NCBI RefSeq assembly: GCF_949987535.1
Contig: NC_080064.1
Span: 38,016,282 to 38,080,281 of the forward strand
Direction: 5' to 3'
Length of the DNA: 64,000 nt
Source of the DNA: Balaenoptera acutorostrata
Taxonomy: Eukaryota > Chordata > Mammalia > Artiodactyla > Balaenopteridae
Positions 34,460 through 46,838 of this stretch are shown piece by piece (the first letter of the stretch is position 1; every line of letters begins with the position of its first letter). The notes under the pieces are model-generated. The model saw only the letters and a list, made by a program, of their open reading frames with translations. It was not told where the DNA came from and made no database searches. Both the position numbers and the translations under genes were made by a program.

Positions 34460-35546
34460 CAGAAGATTGTGGATTGTGGGAGGGTCATTTTTGGCCTAAG
34501 CCATTTTGTGATCTAAGCCTGGCCACAGTGCTTGTCCTTGAACAGGTCTCAGTAATTAGTGATCTTAAGGTAACAAAATTATGCAAGAACAAACTGTTAT
34601 CAGGCAAGAGGAGTAACAACAGCAAAGATAAGACTCCCAGTTCTGTTTTACAAAAAAAAGATTAGCCTTAATCACTCAACCACCAGATCAGTTAGAACGT
34701 AAGGGATGCTGATGTTGAGATTTTCTGACTTTTGTGACTTCAGTCAACTAAAGCTTGGACTCTGTCGACCACCCAAGCCCTTTCATGAATATGCATGTGC
34801 CCTTAGCTTAAACGTTCCCATTTTTGCTGTCGGGGAGAATCTGCTTTGGGAAAGATCCCTGTTGTTCTCTTTACTTGTTGCAATAATGTTACTGAACAAA
34901 AGTTCATGTACCCCATGCACACTGAGGCCAAATAAACCTAAACATCAAACTTTGAAGCAGAGAAAGGTCTATTGCAAAACCAAGCAAGGAGAATGGGTGG
35001 CTCATGCTCAAAAACCCCGAACTTCCTGATGGTTCTTGGGGAAAGCTTTTTATAGGCAAAATTTGGGGTGAGGGCTGCAGGGTGTATGGCTTTCTTCTGA
35101 TTGGTTGGTGGTGAGGTAACAAGGCGGTGCTCCAGGAATCTTGTGCTCAGCCTGAGGTTGCTATCCTCTCCCTGGGTGGGGGCCTTAGTTCCTGCAGAAG
35201 ATCTCAAAAATATTGTTATGTATATTCCTTGAGGAGGAACCAGGACCCTGCCCCAAGGCTGCATTAGTATTTCTTGATTGTTCCTCTGTTGTTTCTGCAT
35301 TCCCTCTCTTCTCTGATTAGCAACTGTTTGAACCTGCCCTTTGGAACTTAGAGAAGGTCATGGAGGCTGAATGAAGCCTATTTCCTACAAACAAGAAATG
35401 GGGGACACAGAAAGGCTTTGTACCCGGGAATCCTACAGGGTCCTGCTAGGTTTCAATAATAAATTCTCCCTTCTCCTGATCTTTGGCTTGGTTGTGTCTT
35501 TTGGCTTGACACCCACCAAGAGATGAACCCAGTTTTTCTGGTAACA
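34460..35546 (+). mobile_element. Older LTR hosting a nested LTR
   Basis: LTR-like sequence whose left part runs into 'ttgcaataa' and resumes after the nested element as 'taaattctcccttctcc', restoring an AATAAA signal; it ends GGTAACA at 35546. The left limit is uncertain: one candidate pair is GTTC at 34640-34643 and 35547-35550, giving a start at 34644. Confidence 0.55.
34887..35455 (-). mobile_element. Solo LTR, copy B, nested in an older LTR
   Basis: 569 bp, TG...CA, exact ATAA target duplication (34883-34886 and 35456-35459). Minus-strand features: CCAATCAG, a TATAAAAAG-type box and a polyadenylation-side region matching copy A at 2619-3216. No internal viral genes. Confidence 0.8.
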
Positions 35547-35599
35547 GTTCTCTTTCTCTGGGGACCCCCTGCCTTACCTGCTTATAATGGTCTTTGCTG

Positions 35600-36060
35600 G
35601 GCTAAGATGAACTTGAGAGATTCTAAATTCTGATCATATAACAGGGAAGAGCTAAATCGGACTCCATGTCTGATCTGTTTCATTGACTTTAACCTTTGCT
35701 TTTCGTTGCTTTTGTTATTATAATCATATATAATGGCCTGCCTCAGGTAACCATGCCCACCTGTGAATGGCTCCAAGAGAAAAGAAACTAACACATCCCC
35801 TCACGGAGGTTGGTCATTCCAGGAGATGTTTTTCAAGACTGATGGCCCTTTTGCTTTACTTCCTCACTGCCTCTCCCTCTCTGATTCTATAAAAGAAACT
35901 GGCATCCAGACCCAGATAGGACGGTTTTTCAGAGACACTAGTCTGCCACCTTCTCCGTCTGCTGGCTTTCCGAATAAAGTGGTATTCCTTGCCTCAACAC
36001 CTCGCCTCCGATTCATTGGCCTGTCGTGCGGCGAGCAGAGCAAGCTTGGACTCGGTAACA
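35600..36060 (+). mobile_element. LTR of a second endogenous-retrovirus family
   Basis: TATA box CTATAAAAG (about 35888), polyadenylation signal GAATAAAG (about 35973) and terminus 'ggactcggtaaca' ending at 36060. The 5' edge is not defined. No coding region. Confidence 0.65.
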
Positions 36061-36363
36061 ATCACATAAGCTGGAATCTGAGTGTCTTTATGGGGATAGA
36101 TGGTGTGAAATGTCAGACATTTAGTCCATCATGATACCACTCCTACTTGGGAGACAGTGGGTAGTAATCTGGGTGTAAAAACAGATGCGGAAGAGTGGCA
36201 CTGGGGGAGTACAGATGGGTTGGGGAGTAGCTGAGGGGAGAAAAAGGCAGAGCTACACCAGGACAAATCCACTTCTTGCCCACTTCCACCAAGGAAAACA
36301 TAAATTCAAGACACATCTCAGCCCAAATGGCAAACGGGATTTCAAATCTCAGAACTGTAACTT

Positions 36364-36715
36364 GGGACTTCCCTGGTGGCACAGTGGTTAAGAATCCGCC
36401 TGCCAATGCAGGGGACACGGGTTCAATCCCTGGTCTAGGAAGATCCCACATGCCACAGAGCAACTAAGGCCGTGTGCCACAACTACTGAGCCCGCGCTCT
36501 AGAGCCCACGAGCCACAACTACTGAGCCCGTGTGCCACAACTACTGAAGCCCATGCGCCTAGAGCCTGTGCTCCACAACAAGGAAAGCCACCGCAATGAG
36601 AAGCCTGTGCACCTCAACGAAGAGTAGCCCCCGCTCGCCGCAACTAGAGAAAGCCCGCACGCAGCAACGAAGACCCAACGCAGCCAAAGAAAAAAACCAA
36701 AAAAACCAAAAACAA
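36364..36715 (+). repeat. CHR-type SINE inside a MIR
   Basis: Exact AACTGTAACTT target duplication (36353-36363 and 36716-36726); MIR-like wording resumes at 36727-36790. Confidence 0.9.
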
Positions 36716-37117
36716 AACTGTAACTTAATAGCTTTGTGACTCTGAGCAAGGTAAACCTTGCTGAGTCTGCACAATCTGTAAAATGGAACTGAATACCTTC
36801 TTCACAGGAGGCTTCAAGTCTGCTGGTAACACTGTATAGTCATCTGGACGGTGGTTATGTTGAAAAAAAAAATCAGAGTTGTACGTTTAAGATTTGTGCA
36901 TTGTTCTGTCTGTATTGTCGATTAAAAAAAATATTCACAAACTAAAAGTTGAGAGTTATGTTTTATTTGGTGGCAATTTTTAGGATTTCAAGCCCAGAAG
37001 GCAGCTTCTCAAGTAACACTGAGAGAACTGCTCCAAGGAGGCGAGGGGGGAGCTAGGATACATAGGAGTTTTGCAACAAAGGGCAGGTAGTTGGAGATTA
37101 CTGTTAAGATTACTGTT

Positions 37118-37432
37118 TTTTTTTTAAAAAAAAAACTTTGTTCTCATAGAATTTTTTTTTTTAATTTTGACTGTGTTGGGTCTTCATTTCTGTGCGAGAG
37201 CTTTCTCCAGTTGCGGCGAGCGGGGGCCACTCTTCATAGCGGTGCGCGGGCCTCTCACTGTCGCAGCCTCTCCCGTTGCGGAGCACGGGCTCCAGACGCG
37301 CAGGCTCAGTAGCTGTGGCTCACGGGTTTAGTTGCTCCGCTGCATGTGGGATCCTCCCCGACCAGGGATCGAACCCGTGTCCCCTGCATTGGCAGGCAGA
37401 CTCTCAACCACTGCGCCACCAGGGAAGCCCCC
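37118..37432 (-). repeat. CHR-type SINE with read-through tail
   Basis: Exact TAAGATTACTGTT target duplication (37105-37117 and 37433-37445). On the minus strand the tail is A12, a 16-nt unique segment, T10, then A10 (37116-37163). Confidence 0.9.
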
Positions 37433-37657
37433 TAAGATTACTGTTAATTAAAGAAAACCAGAAATCCCAAATTAAGGAATTTAGCGCTTTTCTATGCATG
37501 GGAAGATGCAAGAAAGAGTCTGGGCTCACTGAAATCATGCCTTTGCTATGCACCTTAGCTATCTGGGGCCAGTATCCAGTGTTTTCATATCTTGAAATCA
37601 GGGCTCACCTTAGGGAGTGGCTGCAGTCTGATGGCTGCTAGATGGCAGGTATTCTTT

Positions 37658-38006
37658 TTTTTTTTTTTTTTTTAAAGGATTTTCTTTTATTTATTTATTT
37701 ATTTATTTGTTTATTATTTTTGTCTGTATTGGGTCTTCGGTTCGTGCGAGGGCTTTCTCCAGTTGCGGCAAGCGGGGGCCACTCTTCATCGCGGTGCGGG
37801 GACCGCTCTTCATCGCGGTGCGCGGGCCTTTCTCTATCGCGGCCCCTCCCGTCGCGGGGCACAGGCTCCAGACGCGCAGGCTCAGCAATTGTGGCTCACG
37901 GGCCCAGTTGCTCCGTGGCATGTGGGATCTTCCCAGACCAGGGCTCGAACCCGTGTCCCCTGCATTGGCAGGCAGATTCTCAACCACTGCGCCACCAGGG
38001 AAGCCC
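37658..38006 (-). repeat. CHR-type SINE carrying a 24-bp internal duplication
   Basis: Exact GGCAGGTATTCTTT target duplication (37644-37657 and 38007-38020). Shares the 24-bp duplication and 'ggttcgtgcgag' variant with 29729-30080. Confidence 0.9.
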
Positions 38007-38623
38007 GGCAGGTATTCTTTGTTTCCTTCCTAAATTCCCTTAGGGCTCACCAGCTCACCTTCGGTGGTGGCTGCACGGCTTCAATCGCTGATGACTGTTA
38101 CATCCTTTGTTTCCTGATATGGCAGGCAATATTCCATTTACCAGTTTGCTATACTTCAATAAAAAGGCTTGCAGTAAATAAAATAAAAAAGAACATTCCC
38201 CTTCCAGGATTGTTGTGAAGACTCAATAAATTAATGTTTATAAAGCCTAAATATACATAAAACATAAATGCGCTGCCAGGGTCCACAGTCCGGATACAGA
38301 GAGCACTAACTTTTACCTCTTGAGGCCTACAGTCCCAAGGTCTTCCCTGTTACTGTCAACCTCTGTGTTGCGGCTCTTCTCTGGACCTCAGTTTGCCTGA
38401 CCAAATAATGGGACCAGCTTAGGTGTTTTCAGGGAACTTGGCTAACCCGGCTCTAAGGAAGAGAATAGATCAGAGCGGTGCCTGTAGTCCTTAGGGGGAG
38501 CCGACTGCAGAAGAAGCCAACACGTGGCAGCCAGGCTCTCCTCCCTCTGGCAGCAGAACGAGCAGAAGTTGCCCAGAGCGGCCTGGCGGCGGCGCGCGGT
38601 GCAATATGGGCCAGGCAGAGGCG

Positions 38624-38639
38624 CCCCCCCCCCCCCCCC
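38624..38639. repeat. C16 homopolymer
   Basis: Sixteen C in a row within the AKR1A1 promoter island; length may vary. Confidence 0.9.
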
Positions 38640-38899
38640 GGCCCCGCCTCCGGGGCCGCTTACTTGGCAGTCGGCGCAGGCTTCACTCACCCGGGAGTTC
38701 TCCAAATTCGCGCTGTGGAGTGTGCCCAAACTCCGCCAATCCACCCACCAGCATCATGAGGAAGGGATGGTGCAGCCTCCCAGCTCAGGCATCCACTCTC
38801 CAGCTTGTTTCTGGGGACAGGGCCGGGGTCCACCACTGCGCGTGATGTTGAATGCCCGGCCCCAGCCCCTCCTCTGGGAGGAGCTTCCTCATCACCGCC

Positions 38900-39043
38900 A
38901 GACTTAAGTCCCTGTCTCCAGTGTCAGGCCAGTTTCTTGCTGCCCACCAATCCCGGAAGCTGAGGCCCATTGGGTCGCTAGCAGGGCACAGGACTGAGCT
39001 GAAAAGCCATACATCCCTGTTAACGTCCTGTGCTCGTGCCGAG
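38900..39043 (+). other. AKR1A1: AKR1A1 non-coding exon 1 (3' edge defined)
   Basis: A strong donor GAG|GTGAGT ends the exon at 39043 in the CpG island. The start is not defined and 38900 is nominal. Intron 1 would run 39044-43685. Confidence 0.55.
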
Positions 39044-39154
39044 GTGAGTTTCTCTTCTGCTGCCCCGTCTTTGTCGTAGTGGAGATGGCCTCGAATCTTC
39101 ACTACAGATGTGTCCGCCCCCGGGTTAGAGCGAAGAGCAAATGCTGAGGAGGCG

Positions 39155-39350
39155 GCCCGACTTGGTTTCTGATTTGAGCTTCCTCTTATTCGCTGAGTGA
39201 TCTTGGATAAGTTCTCAGTTTCTCTGGATCTCAGTTTTCTCAGCGGTAAAATCAGTTCCTACATCAGGACTGTATGTAACAAGAGTTAAGTGAGATAAAG
39301 CTCTTAAAGCTCCCGGCACATACTGTCAGTAAGTTTTGGTTGCCATCTTC
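39155..39350 (+). repeat. MIR SINE in AKR1A1 intron 1
   Basis: MIR wording: 'gctgagtgatcttggataag', 'ctctggatctcagttttctc', 'agttaagtgagataaagctc'. Confidence 0.65.
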
Positions 39351-40039
39351 CTTTTGTTTACCCACGAACACGATTTTTTCAGGAACTCCGGCGTTAATGT
39401 GGAATTGCAGAGACGCTTCTCATAAGTGGCAGGAGGGGCGTGGGTTCGCTTGCTTAGGCACCTGCCTTGGGTTTGGGAAAGCCAGGGCATGTTTTTCTGT
39501 TGACCCAGTGCTCTGTTAAAGTGAGACTAGAATCTGAACCTTCACCGGATGGGGTTAGTATAAATTAACTCTCCCTTCAGCCTGTCCATACTCTGGGCTG
39601 CAGGACCTCCCTTAGAAGAGTCTTGATGATTCTGATCAGTCCTGTTACTTTTCCCAAGGTCTCAGTTTTCTTATCTGTAATACAAGAGCAATCCGAGTAT
39701 CATCCTTTCTGGAGTCACTAGGATTTTTTTTTTTTTCTTTTTACCGAAGATGATGGTAAAATGCTTTGTTATTTTCCAGAGATGATTTTTTCCAGGTTAT
39801 CCAAGAAGTAAAGGAAGAAGGTGATGGAGGCAGTGACTTTATCAAATGCCCCTCCCGCTGACAAGATCTCCCCCATTTGCCGCTGTGTGTGGGGTGGGGG
39901 GAGGGAGCAGGCACTCTAGCAGCTACAGGTTTAGGTAGATGACAGGCCCTGACCTCAAGGAGTACCAAGATTTGTGAGGGAAAATGAACAAACAAATGCA
40001 GTGATGTGCACAACTGTCAGGACATGGGAGGAGCCAGAA

Positions 40040-41160
40040 ATTTAAACTGCTAGCTGAAGGGTGACCTGCAGTTAGCCAGGCAAGGGTGGGACTTGGGGAA
40101 GGAAAGTGTGCAGAGGCCTGGAGTCAAATATGGTGGTTGGTTCTGCAAAGTCTGGAATATGGAGTCTGAAATGAAGAGGTGGAGAGATGGGGGAGGTGGG
40201 AGCCAGGTTATAAAGGGTATTACCAGGGAGTTCTGGACATTATCCCGAGGGTAGGAGAGATCTACTGGAAGAGATCCTGGGAATCACATGGTCAGATTTG
40301 GGGACTGCTTTGTGGGGAGAGGGACACACTGGAAGCAGAGAGATCCCTGGTTCTGGGAGGGGTGGTCACAGCTAGAGCAGTGGCCCTGGAGTTGGACAGG
40401 GATGGGCTGGATAAAGATTTAGGAAGTATATATTCTTTTCACATACATCAAGAAGTCCAGGAAGTGTTATTGCAATCTTAGGTTTTACATCACAGTTTAG
40501 AGCAGTGTCTTTCGTAATATTTACAAGTATTTACAGGATTTTTTCATGCAGCCAGATAGACCAAATCGGCCACTGCTACATATTTAAGGTGGCTTTCCGT
40601 CCTGGCTTCTTCAAAACCAGAAGAAGAAGATAAACTCCCCGCTTCCCATCACCTGTCGAAACCCTAATCTGATAATAGTCAGAAATGCCTCAAACAAACT
40701 GAAATACATTAGATGGCTTTTTTAAGACCCCCATGGATTATACTGTAGACAAGTTGTCTGGTTTGCTTTAACACTTGTCATCCAGGGCCTTGAGTCCCTG
40801 GTGAGATAGAGTATACAGAAAGAAGAACATGGTCAGGCACTGTGCAGAGTGCTTAAAATCTCTTTAGAACTGGGGAGCTGAGATTCAAGCCCAGGTCTGT
40901 GCCACCCCAGAGCTTAAAATCTGTGCTGTGTTGCTGGATTTGATAAGTATACTTTTGGACATGTTGAGTCTCACTTACCCGTAAGATATACAGGTGGAGA
41001 TGTCCAGAGGGAGGTGAATATATAGAACTGGGGTGGGAAGAATTAGTGATTAAGGTGATCACTGAAGACTTGAGCTTGACTAGGGAGTGAGAAGGGATTG
41101 AGGATAGAACCCTGAGGGACATCAGTATTTATGGGGAGCAGAGAGGAAAGGCCCATCCAG
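40040..41160 (-). repeat. L2 LINE ORF2 relic in intron 1
   Basis: Antisense L2 coding wording ('gacattatcccgagggtagg', 'gtggagatgtccagagggag', 'gaaccctgagggacatcag'). Confidence 0.5.
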
Positions 41161-41651
41161 CCAGGGAACACTCACGTGAATACTGCTTCCTCTTCTTCCT
41201 GTGTTTTCAAGTTTCCTGTATCAAGGCAGCTCTAGAGCCCTCCTCTGAGAAAGGAAGACTAAGCCCCAGAGAGAAGGAACCTAGGCACTGACCTGGGAAT
41301 AATAAAACCTGAATCCTGCTACTACCCTAACCCCCCTCTCCCCACACACCCAGCTTTTCTCTCTTTTCCATCTAGAACCTCTCCCAAGATAACATGAGGG
41401 TTTCTGAATTCGGCCAGAGGTCCAGCTAGGCAGATGCTGACAAGCTCAGAGCCTTTTAATGTTGGGCTGGCTGAAAGGCTGTTGCACCAGGCAGAAGATG
41501 AGGAAGTCAGGAGCTGGTAGAGGATGACTTCCTGTCCTATAGGAAAACATCTGTCTTCTGCCTTCTGTTCTGTCCTTTGGAGCTCTTGTTCTTTGCAGAT
41601 CTGTGTTTGCCGTTTCTACCTCTATGATCCCTGCCCCTCCAAGCCTTAGCC

Positions 41652-41903
<252 letters not shown>

Positions 41904-42402
41904 TTAGCCTTTTTGGTTTTCAGTTTCACAAGCAAAAGAAAGGGAGAGGCAAGCATGAGGTTTCTTCTTCCTTTTCCCCTGAGGCCAGGTTTTTGTTCAC
42001 ACTCTCAGCCCAGGTGTAATTTCAGAGCCATCCCTTGTGTTCTGGTAAATCTGGGAGAGGTCAACAGGTCATAGGTTGAAGATCAAGCCCAGGAAACCAG
42101 CCACAGACCCTGGTAGCAGCTAGCAGGCTAGTTCCTTCTGTGAAATCCAGACATGTTTGCCTGATCCCTGGGCAGGTTAGTGCCTCTGGGAAGTTTGGTA
42201 ATGAAGAGTATTGCCTTCACTGGTCCGTGGTTTGCTGCCCAGGTTGAACATTTTTGTTTGTTTTTGTTTTAGCAGAAAGGGTGGTCTCCATAAGGTTATG
42301 CTAGACTATAAAATTCTTCCTGAGTCAGAAGTATTAGGAAAGACAATTTTGGTGTGTTGGTTATAGTTACAACTTGTCCAATTACCTGCTCTACCATAAT
42401 AT

Positions 42403-42745
42403 TCTTTTTTTTTAATAAGTTTATTTACTTATTTATTTATTTTTGGCTGAGTTGGGTTTTTGTCGCTGCGCACGGGCTTTTCTCTAGTTGCGGCGAACGG
42501 GGGCTACTCTTGCTTGCGGTGCGCGGGCTTCTCATTGCGGTGGCTTCTCTTGTTGCGGAGCATGGGCTCTAGGCATGCGGGCTTCAAGTAGTTGTGGCTC
42601 GCGGGCTCTAGAGTGCAGGCTTAGTAGTTGTGGTGCATGGGCTTAGTTGCTCCGTGGCATGTGGGATCTTCCTGGGCCAGGGATCGAAACCTTGTACCCT
42701 GCATTGGCAGGAGGATTCTTAACCACTGCGCCACCAGGGAAGTTC
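42403..42745 (-). repeat. CHR-type SINE in AKR1A1 intron 1
   Basis: Full-length minus copy, ending CCACCAGGGAAGTTCCCC on +. Confidence 0.85.
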
Positions 42746-42859
42746 CCCATTTGGAGACTTCTGATTTTCATATCTCTCCAAACAGGGTTGCTCCAATCAC
42801 CCACCTGCTTCGATCAGTTGGAAATTTTCATGTATCTGTAATTTACTGCTTTCTGCTGC

Positions 42860-43180
42860 ATTGAAGTCCTGTGTCTAGTTCCTCTTCCTGGAAAGACTCT
42901 TACCCTTGACTCTTGGGACTGTCCCAACTCATTCTTAAAAGCCAGTGTCATTATTCCCTGGTTCTTGCCTTACAGAAGTCACTTGCTTTTCTGTAGCACA
43001 GTGTACATGCACATGTATTTTATAGGTCTGTGTTTACTTGCCTTTTCCCGCCTTTTCCATCAGCTCCTCCTTGAATAGTTGGCTCTGCCACTTAGCTGTT
43101 GATTTGGGGCAAATAATTTCACCTCTCTGAGCCTGTTTTTTTCATCTAAAAAATAGTATACTTTCCTTGTAAGACTGCAC
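42860..43180 (+). repeat. L2 end and MIR fragments
   Basis: 42860-43060 has L2-like wording ('ttcctcttcctggaaagact'). 43071-43165 is MIR-like ('ggctctgccacttagctgtt'). Confidence 0.45.
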
Positions 43181-43685
43181 TCAGGCCTAGTAGCATGGCC
43201 AATCAGACCTCTGTAAGAGGGACTCAGAGTCTTTGTAGTTCTGACAACCTCCTGGGAACATTCATTTCATCCTTTGAAAAGGGACCCTTTCCTGAGCCAG
43301 TTCTGTCACCTGGTCTCACTTTTTCTCGTAAAGGCCTTTGCCTGTCTTACACTGGTTTGAGACCTCATGTAGTTAAGGCTGGGTACTTCTGGGAAGCCAC
43401 CTCGCTTTTGTTTTTAGGTTTTAGAGCTCTTTAACCAGAGCTTTAGCCTGATGGAAGGAAGGGCAGCCAGGCTGGTGGTCCCGTTAGTTTTTGTCCAGGA
43501 GTTACTGGCTTTGCTTGGTTCCAGGCATCTTGTCTCAGCTGCCTCTGCTCACAGGCATATACACATGACTCTGTGTTTTTTCTCCTATCACCCCTGTGCC
43601 CACTTCCTGCTTTACAGGAGTCTTGATCAATGGGCCCAAGCAGCAGCACTGACCCCACACCATTCTCTTCCCATCTGTGTTTCAG

Positions 43686-43775
43686 GGGACAATGGCGGCT
43701 TCCTGTATCCTCCTGCACACTGGACAGAAGATGCCCCTGATTGGACTGGGCACCTGGAAGAGTGAGCCTGGCCAG
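43686..43775 (+). CDS. AKR1A1: AKR1A1 exon 2 (first coding)
   Basis: Acceptor TTTCAG at 43680-43685, ATG at 43692, ends in phase 0 at CAG|GTGAGG. Encodes residues 1-28 with the first beta strands and GLGTW motif. Confidence 0.95.
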
Positions 43776-46700
43776 GTGAGGGATGGGAGATTAGGAGGGG
43801 GGCTTCTTGCTCCTCTGCTCGGGAAAAGGCACTATTCGGGAGAGAGTGTCTGTATTTTTTCTAGCAGTCCCCCCCCACTATGCTTCACCTCAGGTGGGAT
43901 GAGCCTGGAGGGCAGTGGGAAGAAACAAGGGAAGAAGGGACCAGCAGTGAGCACTTGGCTTCCACAGCTGATTCAGAGGAGTGGTTGAGGGGCCCAGCAC
44001 GACCTAGAGTGTAGGAAGGAGCCCTTTCCCTGACTGGATCTGCACTGCTGTGAAGACATGGGACCCCTCTGTGCCTGACCCTATGCTGACCCCTAATATG
44101 CCACTTATCACCCTGTGCTGTGATCATGTCTCCTGTTCCACGCTGGGTTCCTTGAGGCCAGAGGTAGGCACACAGCAGGTATCAGGGTTTAAAGAATAAC
44201 TAGGTCAACTGTTTAGACTGAAGGTCAGCAAACTTTTTCTTAAAGAACGAGGTGGTTAATAATTTAGATTTTGTTAGACAACTTGCAAAAGGGAGGTGAT
44301 TATGTACTTATGTAACTATTTAAAAATATAAAAATCATTCTTAGCTCAACGGCCGAAAAAAAACAAAAGAAAACTGCTAGAGTTTAGCAACCCCTGGTGT
44401 AGACCCTTCCAGCCCAGGGAGCCTGGGAGCGGAGACCTGTTTTCCTAGATTGACACAGGGAGAGATTCAGCTTACACCTGGGGTAGAGCATCTCCTCAGG
44501 GCTTGTTCCCTGTGCTTGGAATCTGAGTCAGAGTTTAGAGAAGTTTGGGAGGGACTCTGGCAAGGAGAATGGCCTCTTCTCTCTGGAATTTAGGCTGGGA
44601 TTTGTGGTGTGGCTGGATGAACTCTGCCTTTTTTCCCTTTGCTTTCCTTCCTACAGCTGCCTAGGAGCCTGGTTCTGTAGGCAGGCACTTACATGGACTG
44701 GGACGAGTCCAGGAGCTAGATGAAGGCAGTTGGTGACAGCCAGAGCCAGGGCCAAGATTGGGGGCAGGGATGGAGGGGATGGGGAAGGGTATGGAGCAGC
44801 AGGAGTAGGGTCAGGTGTGAGGGACATATGTCTGGATTGTAAGAGCTACACATAAATGGGGATCTTGAGTGGCAGGGGCCTGGCACCCTTAGTTCTGCTC
44901 CTAATGCCATGTTAGTCTGGTTTTTTTTTTTTTTTTTTTTTGTTAGTCTGGTTTTTAACAAATTGACTGACCTGTCCTCCTCCTTGGTGTCTGCTTTCTT
45001 CTCTTCTGGTGGGGGACTCTGAGCCCAGCTTCCATCTCACTTCTCTGCCTTCCTTCATTTTCTCCCCCCTCACCTCTTCTGCTCGCCTGAGCTCTCTTGG
45101 TCTACATGGCTTCCTAAGGGTCTCTCTCCACGTGGCCTTGCCCTGGGAACTATTTACCTGTGTATCATGTTTCCCTAACCAGCTCCCCAGGGCTGGGGAC
45201 CTGTCTCCATGACTACACTTCTGCCTTCTGTCCTCTGTCAATGTATCCATCCACCTTCTGAGCATCTAGCTGAGAACACATTGTTTGTTTTAGCTGGGCC
45301 CTGCTGAGATTGCTTGGAAGGAACCTTGGAGGTTAGTTGGGTGGGGACAAAGGGTTTGGGGACTCTGAAGAGACTTCTGGTCCCCGAGACTAGAGCCATC
45401 TTCTCATTTCCACTGCATGGATGACTGCAGTGGTAAATTCCTGCCCCCTCCCTGCATCAGTGACTCTCAGGAGGGCAGTTTCTGGTCCAGACCAACAGAG
45501 CTAAAACTTCTGCTTTTCTCACCTGGCAGGTAAAAGCAGTTATTAAATATGCCTTGAGTATAGGCTACCGCCACATTGACTGTGCTGCTATCTACGGCAA
45601 CGAGACTGAGATTGGGGAGGCCCTGAAGGAGAATGTGGGACCTGGCAAGGTGAGGACTAGGGCTACAGAGGGGTGGGGTGAGAACTCAGAGGCTGGGGCT
45701 GAGGGCTGGCGAGAGGGATCTGGCATCAGCTTCCTTCTAATTCCTCTCCCAGAGGTGAGGGTGGGTGAGATTGGGTGCCCTTGGCTCTTCTAACTATGGA
45801 CCCTGCCCCCTGTACTAGTTGGTGCCTCGGGAGGAGCTGTTTGTGACTTCCAAGCTGTGGAACACGAAGCACCACCCCGAGGATGTGGAGCCTGCCCTCC
45901 GGAAGACACTCGCTGACCTCCAGCTGGAGTATTTGGACCTGTACCTGATGCACTGGCCTTATGCCTTTGAGTGAGCCTTGCCAGAGTCTTCATCCAGGGA
46001 ATCGGGGGTTGGCGGAGTCATGTTAGTAACTTTTTGTAAGTCACAGTAGCAGAACAGGAGGGGAACACTCAGCCTTTTCTGCTACAGTTTAGCTACAAAA
46101 AAGGGGTGCAGCCTCACATGGTGTGTATCCTAGGGTGTACATGGGTGGTCCCTCCTGCTGCCTTTGTACATTCGGGAAATGTACTAGCTTCTGCTGACCT
46201 AGGCCCTGGGGTTGCAGTAGAGTAAGCTCCCACAGAGGGTGTGAGAGGAGCCGACCATCAGCTCTGTGCTCTGTGCTTGAAGAAGGCTGCAGGGGCATGC
46301 AACTCCCCGAGGTGAAAGGAGTTAAGGAAGACTTTCCAGAGGAGAGGAGATATAATGTGTCTAGGAAGAAGAAGAGGGAGGATGGGCATTCCATATAGAG
46401 TTAACACTTGGGTTATGACCTGGAAAGGTGAAAAACCATGCTTGTTTCTCATTCTTGGCCCTTTACCCTTTCTGGGCTTGGATTATGGGATGTAGCATGG
46501 CTAGACGGGCAGGTAAGCAGGAGCCTGGCGTTTGTGCCCACACCTTGGGGGCTGTCTTTCACTCAGGCGGGGAGACAACCCCTTTCCTAAGAATGCTGAT
46601 GGGACTATACGCTATGACTCCACCCACTACAAGGAGACCTGGAAGGCTCTGGAGGCACTGGTGGCTAAGGGGCTGGTGCGGGCACTGGGCCTGTCCAACT

Positions 46701-46793
46701 TCAGCAGTCGGCAGATCGATGATGTGCTCAGTGTGGCCTCTGTGCGCCCAGCTGTCCTGCAGGTGAACACAGCAAAGATCAGTTGGTTTGGGG

Positions 46794-46838
<45 letters not shown>

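Larger units (their letters stand above)
36945..38125 (-). mobile_element. LTR-like element, antisense, split by two SINEs
   Basis: Sequence running from 'aaaagttgagagttatgttt' to 'gctgatgactgttacatcct' appears to be one unit once the SINEs at 37118-37432 and 37658-38006 are removed. I take it for an LTR by its layout; the family is unsure. Confidence 0.45.
38480..39130 (+). promoter_or_regulatory. AKR1A1: AKR1A1 CpG-island promoter
   Basis: GC- and CpG-rich block directly upstream of and across the non-coding first exon, with CCAAT boxes (38736-38740 'ccaat' and 38947-38951) and an inverted CCAAT near 38968. No TATA box. A run of 16 C (38624-38639) lies inside. The exact transcription start cannot be read from sequence. 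Confidence 0.7.

Noticed and set aside
34883..36060. Possible intact endogenous retrovirus
   Set aside because: Only LTRs are present; no gag, pol or env coding sequence lies between or beside them.
35600..36060. Target duplication for the third LTR
   Set aside because: The right flank ATCA has no matching ATCA directly before a plausible TG start, so the 5' edge is left undefined.
38442..38907. Overlapping frames of 79-127 codons around the AKR1A1 promoter
   Set aside because: Same CpG-island effect; frames cross the C16 run and the non-coding first exon.
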